From JAMCRM01 sp041685075 (lineage in GTDB: Bacteria; Acidobacteriota; Terriglobia; Bryobacterales; Bryobacteraceae), in NCBI GenBank assembly GCA_041685075.1, contig JAWLGN010000107.1:1-16599 (forward strand): a stretch of 16,599 nucleotides of DNA, in the 5' to 3' direction. Within the stretch, counting starts at the first letter, position 1, and each line of letters starts with the position of its first letter. Shown here in pieces: positions 6,454 through 13,102 of the stretch. A program made the translations under genes and the position numbers. Under the pieces are notes generated by a model. It had not been told where the DNA came from. It ran no database searches and saw only the letters and a list, made by a program, of their open reading frames with translations.

Positions 6454-7239
6454 GTGACCAGAATCCTGTTCGTTGGTGACATCTACGCCTCCCCAGGCAG
6501 GCGCATCCTGGGCGACCACCTGGAAGACATCATCCGGACCGAACAGATTGACCTGGCCATCGCCAATGCCGAGAACGCGGCGGGCGGCTTCGGCATCACT
6601 CCCGCCATCGCCGAAGAACTGTTCGCGCTAGGGCTGGACGTGCTCACCACCGGCAACCACGTCTGGGATAAGCGTGAGATCTACGACTATCTCAACCGCC
6701 AGCAGCGCCTGCTGCGCCCGGCCAACTACGAGGACCAGACCCCCGGCAGCGGGATGGTGGTGCATCGCGCGCGCAACGGTGTGGATTGCGCCGTGATGAA
6801 CCTTCAGGGCCGCGTCTTCATGCCCCAGACGCGATGCCCCTTCCGCACCGCCGACGGGCTGCTCGAAGCGCTCGACCCCGCGGTGAAGGTGCGGTTCGTG
6901 GATTTCCACGCCGAGGTCAGCAGCGAGAAGATGGCCCTGGGCTGGTACCTGGACGGCCGGGTCTCAGCGGTGGTGGGAACCCATACCCACATCCCCACGG
7001 CCGATACCCGCATCCTGCCCGGCGGCACGGCCTACCAGACCGACGCCGGCATGACGGGCCCCTACGATTCGGTCATCGGGGTGCGGAAAGAGATCATCTT
7101 CGAGCGCTTTCTGACGGCGCTGCCGGTGCGCATGGAAAGCGCCAAAGGCGCTCCGGAACTGCACGCCGTCATCCTGGCGGTGGACGAAGCCACCGGTAAG
7201 GCGGTGGAGTTCCGGCGTCATACCGTGTACGGCGACTGA
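6454..7239 (+). CDS. ymdB: YmdB-type metallophosphoesterase (TIGR00282 family), probable cyclic-nucleotide phosphodiesterase
   Basis: The protein has 261 residues, the usual length. Metal ligands of the family are all in place: D9 (FVGDI), E40-N41 (NAENAAGG), N68-H69 (TGNHVWD), H152 (DFHAE), and H177 and H179 (GTHTHIPTAD). Bacillus YmdB hydrolyses 2',3'- and 3',5'-cyclic nucleotides with a di-iron centre and affects the choice between biofilm and motility. The same chemistry is inferred here, while the physiological substrate is not known. It starts at GTG 6454, 52 bases after adk, without a good Shine-Dalgarno. The next gene, a diguanylate cyclase, follows after only two bases, so the two are surely cotranscribed. 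Confidence 0.88.
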   Translation: MTRILFVGDIYASPGRRILGDHLEDIIRTEQIDLAIANAENAAGGFGITPAIAEELFALGLDVLTTGNHVWDKREIYDYLNRQQRLLRPANYEDQTPGSGMVVHRARNGVDCAVMNLQGRVFMPQTRCPFRTADGLLEALDPAVKVRFVDFHAEVSSEKMALGWYLDGRVSAVVGTHTHIPTADTRILPGGTAYQTDAGMTGPYDSVIGVRKEIIFERFLTALPVRMESAKGAPELHAVILAVDEATGKAVEFRRHTVYGD

Positions 7240-7241
7240 CC

Positions 7242-8354
7242 ATGTACCTGACGGCTGCCGATCCGTCCGCCCTGTGGATACAGGGATGCGGCGCGCTGCT
7301 GTTCGCCGCGGTGTTCGCTTTCCTGTGGCGGCGATCGGGGGTAATCTACTTCGCCCTGTGGAGTGTGGCCTGGACCGTACAGGCCGGTGCGCTGGCCTCG
7401 GCGGCTGCCTGGCTGGCCCGCGGTTCCGTGGCGGCCCTTTCCTTCTACGCCATTCTGCGCTTCACCTTTGCGATGGTGCTGCTGGCGGCGGCGCGCGCCG
7501 GCATCTCCGGTTCCTTCCGCGGTTGGCGCGGGCCGCTCAAGGTGCTGATGGTCTACCCCATCTTTCTCTCGGTCCTCTACGTGCTCGACTGGGGCGCTCA
7601 TCTCGCCCTGTTCGACGCCTGTACGGCAGCCGCGCTGGCCGGGATCTTCATCTACAACTCTGCCGGCATCCATGGCTCCGGGTTGGGGAACGCGCTGTTC
7701 CGTTTCTCCCTCCTCGCCGCCGCCGCGCTGCACCTCTACGTCGCCGTGGCCTATTTTGCCGGTCGCGCGCCCCTCAACACCTACTACGAACTGTTGCTCT
7801 ACGCCGGCGTGACCTTCACCGCGGCGGCCATGTGGATCGATAACCAGCAGGACCGGTTGCGGGAGATCGGCACCCTGCTCGACCGCGTCCGCCGCGAAAA
7901 TCTGGCCAACCTGGACCTGGACTACCTTACCGGCCTGCTCAACCAATCCGCGCTCTCCCGCCGCATGGACGAGGAGAACACCTTCTATGGCGTGGTCTCG
8001 GTCTGCGACATGGACAACTTCAAAGAAGTCAACGACCGCTACGGCCACCTGGTGGGGGACGAGATCCTGCGCGCCGTAGGGCACCTGCTGCGCACTTCCG
8101 TGCGGCCCGAAGACGAGGCCTTTCGCTGGGGCGGCGATGAGTTCGTCGTCTTCTTCCATAATCAGGACCGCGCCGTCGCGCAGCGCCGCATGGAGGATAT
8201 CGCGGGCCGGTTGCGCGATTTCCGGGTGCGCGGCCACGGCATCTTACCCATCAGCTTCAGTTGGGGAATTGCCGACGGCTCGGGCCGCTCGCTGCGCGAG
8301 GTGCTGGACGAAGCCGACCGGAGCATGTATGCGCTCAAGCGCGGCCGGAGATAG
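7242..8354 (+). CDS. Membrane-bound GGDEF diguanylate cyclase
   Basis: This 370-residue protein has about seven hydrophobic segments in residues 12-198 as a sensor region with no soluble sensor domain. A short linker (about 200-225, 'QQDRLREIGTLLDRVRREN', helical) leads to a C-terminal GGDEF domain from 'DLDYLTGLLNQSAL'. The substrate loop 'DMDNFKEVNDRYGH' (256-269) and the catalytic G297-G-D-E-F301 are intact, so it should make c-di-GMP from two GTP. R288-P-E-D291 lies exactly five residues before GGDEF and matches the RxxD inhibitory site, predicting product feedback. The start ATG 7242 is two bases after the ymdB stop. The stimulus is unknown; the 7-helix region could be a 7TM-type receptor-like module. 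Confidence 0.9.
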   Translation: MYLTAADPSALWIQGCGALLFAAVFAFLWRRSGVIYFALWSVAWTVQAGALASAAAWLARGSVAALSFYAILRFTFAMVLLAAARAGISGSFRGWRGPLKVLMVYPIFLSVLYVLDWGAHLALFDACTAAALAGIFIYNSAGIHGSGLGNALFRFSLLAAAALHLYVAVAYFAGRAPLNTYYELLLYAGVTFTAAAMWIDNQQDRLREIGTLLDRVRRENLANLDLDYLTGLLNQSALSRRMDEENTFYGVVSVCDMDNFKEVNDRYGHLVGDEILRAVGHLLRTSVRPEDEAFRWGGDEFVVFFHNQDRAVAQRRMEDIAGRLRDFRVRGHGILPISFSWGIADGSGRSLREVLDEADRSMYALKRGRR

Positions 8355-8362
8355 CGGACATC

Positions 8363-8392
8363 TTGTGGGGGACCGGTCCATTATGGTACGGT
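8363..8392 (+). promoter_or_regulatory. Candidate promoter/operator before the MocR-pdxST operon
   Basis: In the 44-base gap TTGTGG (8363-8368) is followed by the perfect palindrome GGACCGGTCC (8370-8379), then TATGGT (8382-8387) and TACGGT (8387-8392). TTGTGG to TACGGT has an 18-base spacer that encloses the palindrome, a good place for autoregulation by the MocR protein. The hexamers are weak matches, so this is a suggestion. Either -10 would place the mRNA start close to the GTG at 8399. Confidence 0.35.
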
Positions 8393-8398
8393 TAGGCA

Positions 8399-9871
8399 GT
8401 GCGTATAAGACCCCAACTGGACCCCGGATCGGGCCAACCTCTGTACTTGCAGCTATATGAGTACATTGCCGGTATGGTGCGTTCCGGCGAGTTGGGGCAA
8501 GGTGAGCGCCTTCCAGCTACTCGGAAATTGGCTGGTACACTTGGCCTGAACCGGGCCACCATCTCCGCCGCTTACGAGATGCTGGAAAGCGAGGGCCTCG
8601 TCAGCAGCCACGTGGGCCGCGGAACTTTCGTTACCGGCGCCCTCGCGGCTCCCCCGCCGGCGCTCGATTGGAACACCCTGCTGCGCGGCCCGGCCGAACC
8701 GGCACCGGCGTTCTCCCTGGCCGAGGACGGCATCAGCTTTGCCGCCTCGCGCCCCTCCGAGCGGCTGTTTCCCCTGGAAGACGTGCGCGCCGCCTGCGCC
8801 GAGGTCATGGCCCAGCCGGATTTGCCCGCCCTGCTCCAGCTCGGCTCACCCAGCGGTTACGAACCGCTGCGCCGGCGCCTGCTGGATGCCGCTACGGCTG
8901 CCGGCCTGGCCTGCCCGGAGGACGACCTCATCATCACCAGCGGCTGCCAGCAGGCGCTCGACCTCGTCGGCCGCGTGCTGGTCTCCCCCGGCGACGTGGT
9001 AGCGGTCGAGGATCCTGTCTACCCGGGGCTGAAAAACCTGTTCGCGCGCCTGGGAGCGCGGCTGGCCGGCATTCCGGCCGGTAACGCCGGGATGGACATG
9101 GAGGCGCTCGGGCGCGTGCTGGCCGCCCAGCCGGTGCGCCTGGTGGTGGTCACCTCCAGCTTCCAGAACCCCACCGGCGGAACCCTCCCCTCGGCCGCGC
9201 GCCGGGAACTGCTGCGCCTGGCGGCGGCCGCCGGCGTGGTGCTAATCGAAAACGACATCTACGGCGACCTGCGCTACTCCGGCGAACCTGTTCCGCCCCT
9301 GAAGCGGTGCGACGAGGCAGGCACCACGGTGCTGTTGCGTAGCTTTTCTAAGATCAGCTTCCCGGGGCTGCGCGTGGGCTGGATCATCGGGCCGCGCCCC
9401 TTGATCGAGCGGCTGGTGGAGGCCAAGCGGCTCGCGGACCTCCACACCGACCAGCTTTCCCAGGCGCTGCTGCTGCGCTTTCTGGAGTCGGGGCGCCTGG
9501 AGCGGCACCTGGCCGCGGCGATCGCCGCCGGATCCCAGCGCCTGGCCGCCACCCTGGCCGCCTGCAGGCGCTATCTGCCCCCTGGGACGCGCTATACGCG
9601 CCCCCGCGGAGGGATGAACATCTGGGTGGAGCTGCCCGAACCGCTCGATGCCGGCGAACTGCTGCCGCGCGCCGAGCGCGCCGGCGTGGCCTACCTGCCG
9701 GGCAAGTACTTCGCGGTGTCGCGGCCCGCCGCTTCCGCGCTGCGGCTGTGCTTCGCCGGCCTGGAACCCGAGCGCATTCGCCAAGGGATGGCCGTGCTGG
9801 GGGAGATTTTTACTTCGGAACTGGAGAGAACCAGGGGGGCGCGCGGGCAGCCGGCGCCCGCCATCGTGTAA
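8399..9871 (+). CDS. MocR/GntR-family regulator with aminotransferase-like domain (PdxR candidate)
   Basis: The 490-residue protein has a GntR winged-helix DNA-binding domain (about 8-80; 'GERLPATRKLAGTLGLNRAT', 'GLVSSHVGRGTFVTG') joined to a fold-type I aminotransferase domain (about 110-470). The PLP site is complete: N257-P-T-G, D286-x-Y288, Lys318 in 'RSFSKISFPGLRVGW' and the Arg after it. MocR proteins named PdxR activate pdxST and bind PLP as effector. This gene sits 16 bases before pdxS in the same direction, so PdxR is the best reading. Known pdxR genes are often divergent from pdxST; here it is cotranscribed, giving direct autoregulation. An aminotransferase-like enzymatic role cannot be excluded because the active site is intact. 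Confidence 0.85.
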   Translation: MRIRPQLDPGSGQPLYLQLYEYIAGMVRSGELGQGERLPATRKLAGTLGLNRATISAAYEMLESEGLVSSHVGRGTFVTGALAAPPPALDWNTLLRGPAEPAPAFSLAEDGISFAASRPSERLFPLEDVRAACAEVMAQPDLPALLQLGSPSGYEPLRRRLLDAATAAGLACPEDDLIITSGCQQALDLVGRVLVSPGDVVAVEDPVYPGLKNLFARLGARLAGIPAGNAGMDMEALGRVLAAQPVRLVVVTSSFQNPTGGTLPSAARRELLRLAAAAGVVLIENDIYGDLRYSGEPVPPLKRCDEAGTTVLLRSFSKISFPGLRVGWIIGPRPLIERLVEAKRLADLHTDQLSQALLLRFLESGRLERHLAAAIAAGSQRLAATLAACRRYLPPGTRYTRPRGGMNIWVELPEPLDAGELLPRAERAGVAYLPGKYFAVSRPAASALRLCFAGLEPERIRQGMAVLGEIFTSELERTRGARGQPAPAIV

Positions 9872-9887
9872 CAAGGAGAACGCAACG

Positions 9888-10775
9888 ATGTTTTTGATGG
9901 ACGAAACGTTTCGTAAGAACGTGGGGCTGGCCGAGATGCTCAAGGGCGGCGTCATTATGGACGTCACCAATGCCGAGCAGGCCAAGATCGCCGAGGCCGC
10001 CGGCGCCGCCGCGGTGATGGCGCTCGAACGCGTCCCGGCCGATATCCGCAAGGAAGGCGGGGTGGCCCGCATGGCCCCCATCCGCAAGATCCGGGAGATC
10101 CAGGAAGCCGTGACCATCCCGGTGATGGCCAAGGCCCGCATCGGGCACTTCATGGAAGCCCGCATCCTCGAGGCTCTCAAGGTGGACTTCATCGACGAAA
10201 GCGAAGTCCTCACCCCCGCCGACGAGGAACACCATATCGACAAGCGCGCCTTCCAGGTGCCCTTCGTCTGCGGCGCCCGCAACCTGGGCGAGGCCCTGCG
10301 CCGCATCGCCGAAGGCGCCTGCATGATTCGCACCAAGGGAGAGGCCGGCAGCGGCAACATCGTGGAAGCGGTGCGCCACATCCGCACCATCGTTCAGGAG
10401 ATGAAGCAGCTCACGGTGCTGGGCAAGGAAGAGCGGGTCCGCGCGGCCAAGAATCTGCAGGCCCCGCTGGAGCTGGTGGAGTGGGTGGCGGACAACGGCA
10501 AGCTCCCGGTGCCCAACTTCTCCGCCGGCGGCATCGCCACGCCCGCCGACGCCGCGCTGGTGATGCAACTCGGCGCCGAGGCCGTCTTCGTGGGCTCCGG
10601 TATCTTCAAATCCGACGATCCGGAGCGCCGCGCCCGCGCCATTGTCAAGGCCGCTACTCACTACAACGATCCGGCCAAACTGCTGGAGGCCAGTGAGGAG
10701 CTGGGAATGGGGATGCCGGGGCTGGACGTCAGCAAGCTCCCCGAATCCGAGCTGATGCAGACCCGGGGCTGGTAG
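9888..10775 (+). CDS. pdxS: Pyridoxal 5'-phosphate synthase lyase subunit PdxS
   Basis: PdxS makes PLP from ribose 5-phosphate, glyceraldehyde 3-phosphate and ammonia supplied by PdxT. The 295-residue product has the expected length and very strong conservation. D25 (VIMDVTNAEQA), K82 ('VMAKARIGH', the ribose-5-P Schiff-base lysine, K81 in Bacillus) and K150 ('MIRTKGEAGSG', K149 in Bacillus) are present, and 'FSAGGIATPADAALVMQLGA' forms the phosphate site. ATG 9888 is chosen because AAGGAGAA at 9873-9880 precedes it and the family begins here. The frame is open for 80 codons upstream, but only as a shadow of the MocR gene. pdxT begins directly after the stop, matching the 12+12 subunit synthase. 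Confidence 0.96.
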   Translation: MFLMDETFRKNVGLAEMLKGGVIMDVTNAEQAKIAEAAGAAAVMALERVPADIRKEGGVARMAPIRKIREIQEAVTIPVMAKARIGHFMEARILEALKVDFIDESEVLTPADEEHHIDKRAFQVPFVCGARNLGEALRRIAEGACMIRTKGEAGSGNIVEAVRHIRTIVQEMKQLTVLGKEERVRAAKNLQAPLELVEWVADNGKLPVPNFSAGGIATPADAALVMQLGAEAVFVGSGIFKSDDPERRARAIVKAATHYNDPAKLLEASEELGMGMPGLDVSKLPESELMQTRGW

Positions 10776-11354
10776 ATGAAGCGGATCGGGGTGCTCGCGT
10801 TACAGGGCGATTTCGAGGCCCACGCAAAGGCGCTGGTCCGCGCCGGTGCGGAGAATTGTTATATCCGCACCAGCCGGGAGTTGGCCTCCGTCGATGCCCT
10901 GGTAATCCCCGGCGGCGAGAGCACCACGATGCTCCGGCTGATGGAGGCCGACGGCATGCTGGAGGCGCTCGAGCAGTTCGGGCGCCGCAAGCCCATCTTC
11001 GGCACCTGCGCCGGAGCCATCCTGCTGGCGCGGGAAGTGAGCAACCCCCCGCAAGCCTCCCTGGGGCTGGTGGACATCGGGGTGGAACGCAATGCCTACG
11101 GGCGGCAGCTTGACAGCCGCGTCGCACGCATTCAACCCGCCCCCGAGTTCCAGTGCCGCACACAACCCGGCGAACTGGAGGCCGTGTTCATCCGCGCACC
11201 CATCATCCGCCGCGTGGGCACGTCAGCGCGGGTGCTGGCAAGTTACAATGGTGATCCAGTGCTGGTTGCGCAAGGTCAGCACCTGGTGGCCACCTTCCAC
11301 CCGGAGCTGACGGACGACCCCCGGGTGCACCAGTACTTCTTCGATTCTCTGTGA
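10776..11354 (+). CDS. pdxT: Pyridoxal 5'-phosphate synthase glutaminase subunit PdxT
   Basis: PdxT is the class I glutamine amidotransferase that feeds ammonia to PdxS. It has 192 residues. The N-terminal 'IGVLALQGDFEAH' and 'VIPGGESTTM' are family signatures, C78 (FGTCAGAILLA) is the nucleophile, and H175-x-E177 (FHPEL) completes the triad. Its ATG starts at the base following the pdxS TAG, so the subunits are translated together. The next gene overlaps its stop by four bases (GTGA). Confidence 0.95.
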   Translation: MKRIGVLALQGDFEAHAKALVRAGAENCYIRTSRELASVDALVIPGGESTTMLRLMEADGMLEALEQFGRRKPIFGTCAGAILLAREVSNPPQASLGLVDIGVERNAYGRQLDSRVARIQPAPEFQCRTQPGELEAVFIRAPIIRRVGTSARVLASYNGDPVLVAQGQHLVATFHPELTDDPRVHQYFFDSL

Positions 11355-11821
11355 GCACGCGTTCAGATCGGCAACAGCCGGTGTTGCCCGGCCAGGGGGA
11401 GGACGGCCTGCGGCGCCGCCGCGTATTGTTCATTTGCGTGGGGAATGCCTGCCGGAGCCAGATGGCCGAGGCATTCGCCCGCGTTTACGGCAGCGATGTC
11501 ATCCTGCCGGCCAGCGCCGGTCTGGCGCCCGCGGTGGCTGTCCCCGCCGATACCATCCGCGCCATGGACGAAAAGAACATCGATGTCCGCGATCAATTCC
11601 CCAAAAGCTGGCGCCACCTCCCCGCGAACTTCGAGCTTGCCGTCAACATGAGCGGCTGCGAACTGCCGCCCCAGATCGGTGCGCCCGTACGGCGATGGGA
11701 CGTACCCGATCCCATCCTGGCCAGTTACAACGAACACTGCCGCATTCGCGACCGCATCGAAGAATTGGTCATGGAGCTGATCCTGGAATTTCGGCGAGCG
11801 CGCAAGCAACAGCACGCCTGA
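11351..11821 (+). CDS. Low-molecular-weight phosphatase / ArsC-like protein
   Basis: A 156-residue protein starts at GTG 11351, overlapping the pdxT stop. After a 24-residue polar N-terminal extension comes 'VLFICVGNACRSQMAEAFA', the phosphate-binding loop C29-x5-R35 followed by Ser. The general acid region is 'RRWDVPDP' (D117, D120). This is the fold shared by low-molecular-weight protein tyrosine phosphatases and thioredoxin-type arsenate reductases. The resolving Cys pair of Bacillus ArsC (C82/C89) is not seen, only C103 in 'NMSGCELPP', and no arsenic gene is nearby. A phosphatase or a glutaredoxin/mycothiol-type reductase is therefore equally open. The link with PLP synthesis is positional; pyridoxine-phosphate dephosphorylation is a speculative possibility. 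Confidence 0.75.
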   Translation: MSTRSDRQQPVLPGQGEDGLRRRRVLFICVGNACRSQMAEAFARVYGSDVILPASAGLAPAVAVPADTIRAMDEKNIDVRDQFPKSWRHLPANFELAVNMSGCELPPQIGAPVRRWDVPDPILASYNEHCRIRDRIEELVMELILEFRRARKQQHA

Positions 11822-11918
11822 GCCGGCCCGCGATACCCGCAGAGTCGCTTCCCATCCCAAAAACCCGTCCTTCAACTTGGCTCTGGCCACGCGATTGCAG
11901 TTTTCCGCCACTGGAAGA

Positions 11919-11939
11919 GGACAGGCTCCCGGCCTGTCC
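11919..11939. repeat. Perfect 8-bp hairpin (GGACAGGC/GCCTGTCC), possible dispersed element
   Basis: GGACAGGC (11919-11926) and GCCTGTCC (11932-11939) enclose TCCCG. It lies in a 177-base gap (11822-11998) that holds no gene. There is no T tract after it, so it is not an obvious terminator. The form resembles small palindromic repeats scattered between genes in several large acidobacterial genomes, but one copy cannot show that. Confidence 0.4.
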
Positions 11940-11998
11940 GGGACGGCAGTCCGGTTTTCAGGGCGCCGCGGAGCGCACGTCCGGTCTGGAGGTGTTCT

Positions 11999-12256
11999 GT
12001 GCAAATTATCGGTTGGATTATCTTCGGTTTGATCGTCGGGGTCATCGCCAAGTTGATTATGCCCGGCCGCGATCCGGGCGGTTTTTTCCTTACCATCCTG
12101 CTCGGAATCGCCGGTTCGCTGCTGGGTGGTTTCATCGGCCGGCTGCTGGGCATGTACCCGCCGGGGCATCCGGCGGGCTTTATCATGTCCGTCCTGGGGG
12201 CCGTCCTGCTGCTGGTTTTGTATCGCGTGGTCGTCCGGCGGCCGCGCGCGGCTTAA
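11999..12256 (+). CDS. GlsB/YeaQ/YmgE family small stress-type membrane protein
   Basis: The 85-residue protein starts at GTG 11999 with GGAGGT at 11988-11993. Three hydrophobic helices are visible: about 3-21 ('IIGWIIFGLIVGVIAKLIMP'), 28-50 and 60-78. The 'GxIAKLIMPGRDPGGFFLTILLGIAGSLLGGFIG' pattern (quoted in part: KLIMPGRDPGG, LLGIAGSLLGGFIG) is the family hallmark (transglycosylase-associated protein name in databases). These proteins are often induced by general or envelope stress and have no known reaction. A PRC-barrel gene follows 46 bases downstream, and the pair probably forms a small stress-response operon ending at the terminator at 12842. Confidence 0.85.
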   Translation: MQIIGWIIFGLIVGVIAKLIMPGRDPGGFFLTILLGIAGSLLGGFIGRLLGMYPPGHPAGFIMSVLGAVLLLVLYRVVVRRPRAA

Positions 12257-12302
12257 CACGCGGGTGGGCCCAAGCCTTCCCGCAATTCATGGAGGAGATA
12301 GC

Positions 12303-12806
12303 ATGGCTGAAATCAGAAATCGTCCTGAGTCGGACCGGAGCACCATGAGAGAACGGATGGGAGAACGAGTCAGTGGCCATACCCACAAGCGGACCCGCCG
12401 GGTGCTCTCGGCCAGTTCGCTGAGCGGAGATCGTGTGCGGAACACGGCCGGCGAGGACCTGGGCAAAATCGAGGATATTATGCTCGATATTCCCTCCGGC
12501 CGCATCGCTTACGCGGTGCTGTCCTTCGGCGGCTTCCTGGGCATGGGTAACAAGCTTTTCGCCATCCCGTGGGACGCCTTCACCTTGGACGAAGCCGAGA
12601 AGGAATTCGTGCTGAACGTGGACCGAAAGGTCCTGGAGGACGCGCCCGGCTTCGATAAGAATAACTGGCCCGATATGGCCGACCCCGAATTCGGCAGACA
12701 GGTCTACGGCCATTACGGCTATAAACCTTACTGGGACGAGAGCGATATTACCGAGACCGAAAGCGAGCGCGAACGCAACCGCACCCTGTCGGGCGGCGGC
12801 ATCTAG
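12303..12806 (+). CDS. PRC-barrel domain protein
   Basis: A 167-residue soluble protein starts at ATG 12303, chosen for the GGAGGAGAT at 12291-12299. An open frame reaches further upstream but only through the GlsB gene. Residues ~1-34 are polar and basic. The PRC barrel spans about 35-110: 'LSASSLSGDRVRNTAGEDLG', 'IEDIMLDIPSGRIAYAVLSF' and 'KLFAIPWDAFTLD' followed by 'FVLNVDRKVL'. The end is acidic and aromatic (HYGYKPYWDES). Single PRC-barrel proteins of this form, close to YeaQ/CsbD-type stress proteins, are common in soil bacteria and are thought to be stress-related; no reaction is known. It is followed at once by a terminator. Confidence 0.85.
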   Translation: MAEIRNRPESDRSTMRERMGERVSGHTHKRTRRVLSASSLSGDRVRNTAGEDLGKIEDIMLDIPSGRIAYAVLSFGGFLGMGNKLFAIPWDAFTLDEAEKEFVLNVDRKVLEDAPGFDKNNWPDMADPEFGRQVYGHYGYKPYWDESDITETESERERNRTLSGGGI

Positions 12807-12841
12807 TTCGCACCCCGCAGAAACGTCGTCCTTGTATCTTG

Positions 12842-12878
12842 GGGCAGCCCGGCGCCCGGCCGCGGCTGCCCGTTTTTC
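12842..12878 (+). terminator. Intrinsic terminator after the PRC-barrel gene
   Basis: GGGCAGCC (12842-12849) pairs with GGCTGCCC (12864-12871), extended inside by CGGC (12850-12853) with GCCG (12859-12862), and is followed by GTTTTTC. It is the clearest rho-independent terminator in the window. Confidence 0.88.
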
Positions 12879-12891
12879 TATCCTGCCAGTA

Positions 12892-13040
12892 GAATGTAGG
12901 CCAACTTACCCCCGCTCGAAGGAATGTAGACCAGCTCACCCCGACTCCGGCATTTTGTATGGGACGAAACTACTTACGTTTGATTTTCCCCTCGATTTTC
13001 AATGAGATAGAAAAAGGTAAGTACACCTGAGCTGGCTGCG
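12892..13040. repeat. Tandem plus inverted repeat patch, possible insertion-sequence end or MITE remnant
   Basis: Two consecutive 30-base units at 12892-12921 and 12922-12951 both begin GAATGTAG; 21 of the first 26 positions agree. An inverted, diverged copy of the core CAGCTCA/TGAGCTG occurs at 13028-13034 (CCAGCTCA in unit 2 at 12931-12938), and ACTTACC (12904-12910) of unit 1 matches GGTAAGT (13016-13022) in inverse. The interior is much richer in A/T than the neighbours. Repeated motifs of the type GTA..CCA.CT.ACCCC are reminiscent of the multiple terminal repeats of IS21-like elements. No transposase remains. The region 12879-13102 has no gene. Confidence 0.5.
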
Positions 13041-13085
13041 GGATCGGCTGGAGCCGCCAGGCGACGGGCGCCGGGATAAGCACCC

Positions 13086-13093
13086 GAGGGAGG
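13086..13093 (+). promoter_or_regulatory. Shine-Dalgarno GAGGGAGG for the SDR gene
   Basis: GAGGGAGG ends nine bases before ATG 13103 and supports this start for the first gene of the sugar cluster. The promoter itself should lie in the A/T-rich patch at about 12950-13020, but I cannot pick a convincing pair of hexamers. Confidence 0.65.
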
Positions 13094-13102
13094 TCGAGAG
13101 GG

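Noticed and set aside
7218..8237. 339-codon minus-strand frame opposite the diguanylate cyclase
   Set aside because: It is a shadow of a gene with an intact GGDEF domain and lacks any family signature.
11351..11821. Arsenic resistance operon
   Set aside because: Only an ArsC-like fold is present, without the resolving Cys pair, and there is no arsR, arsB or acr3 nearby.
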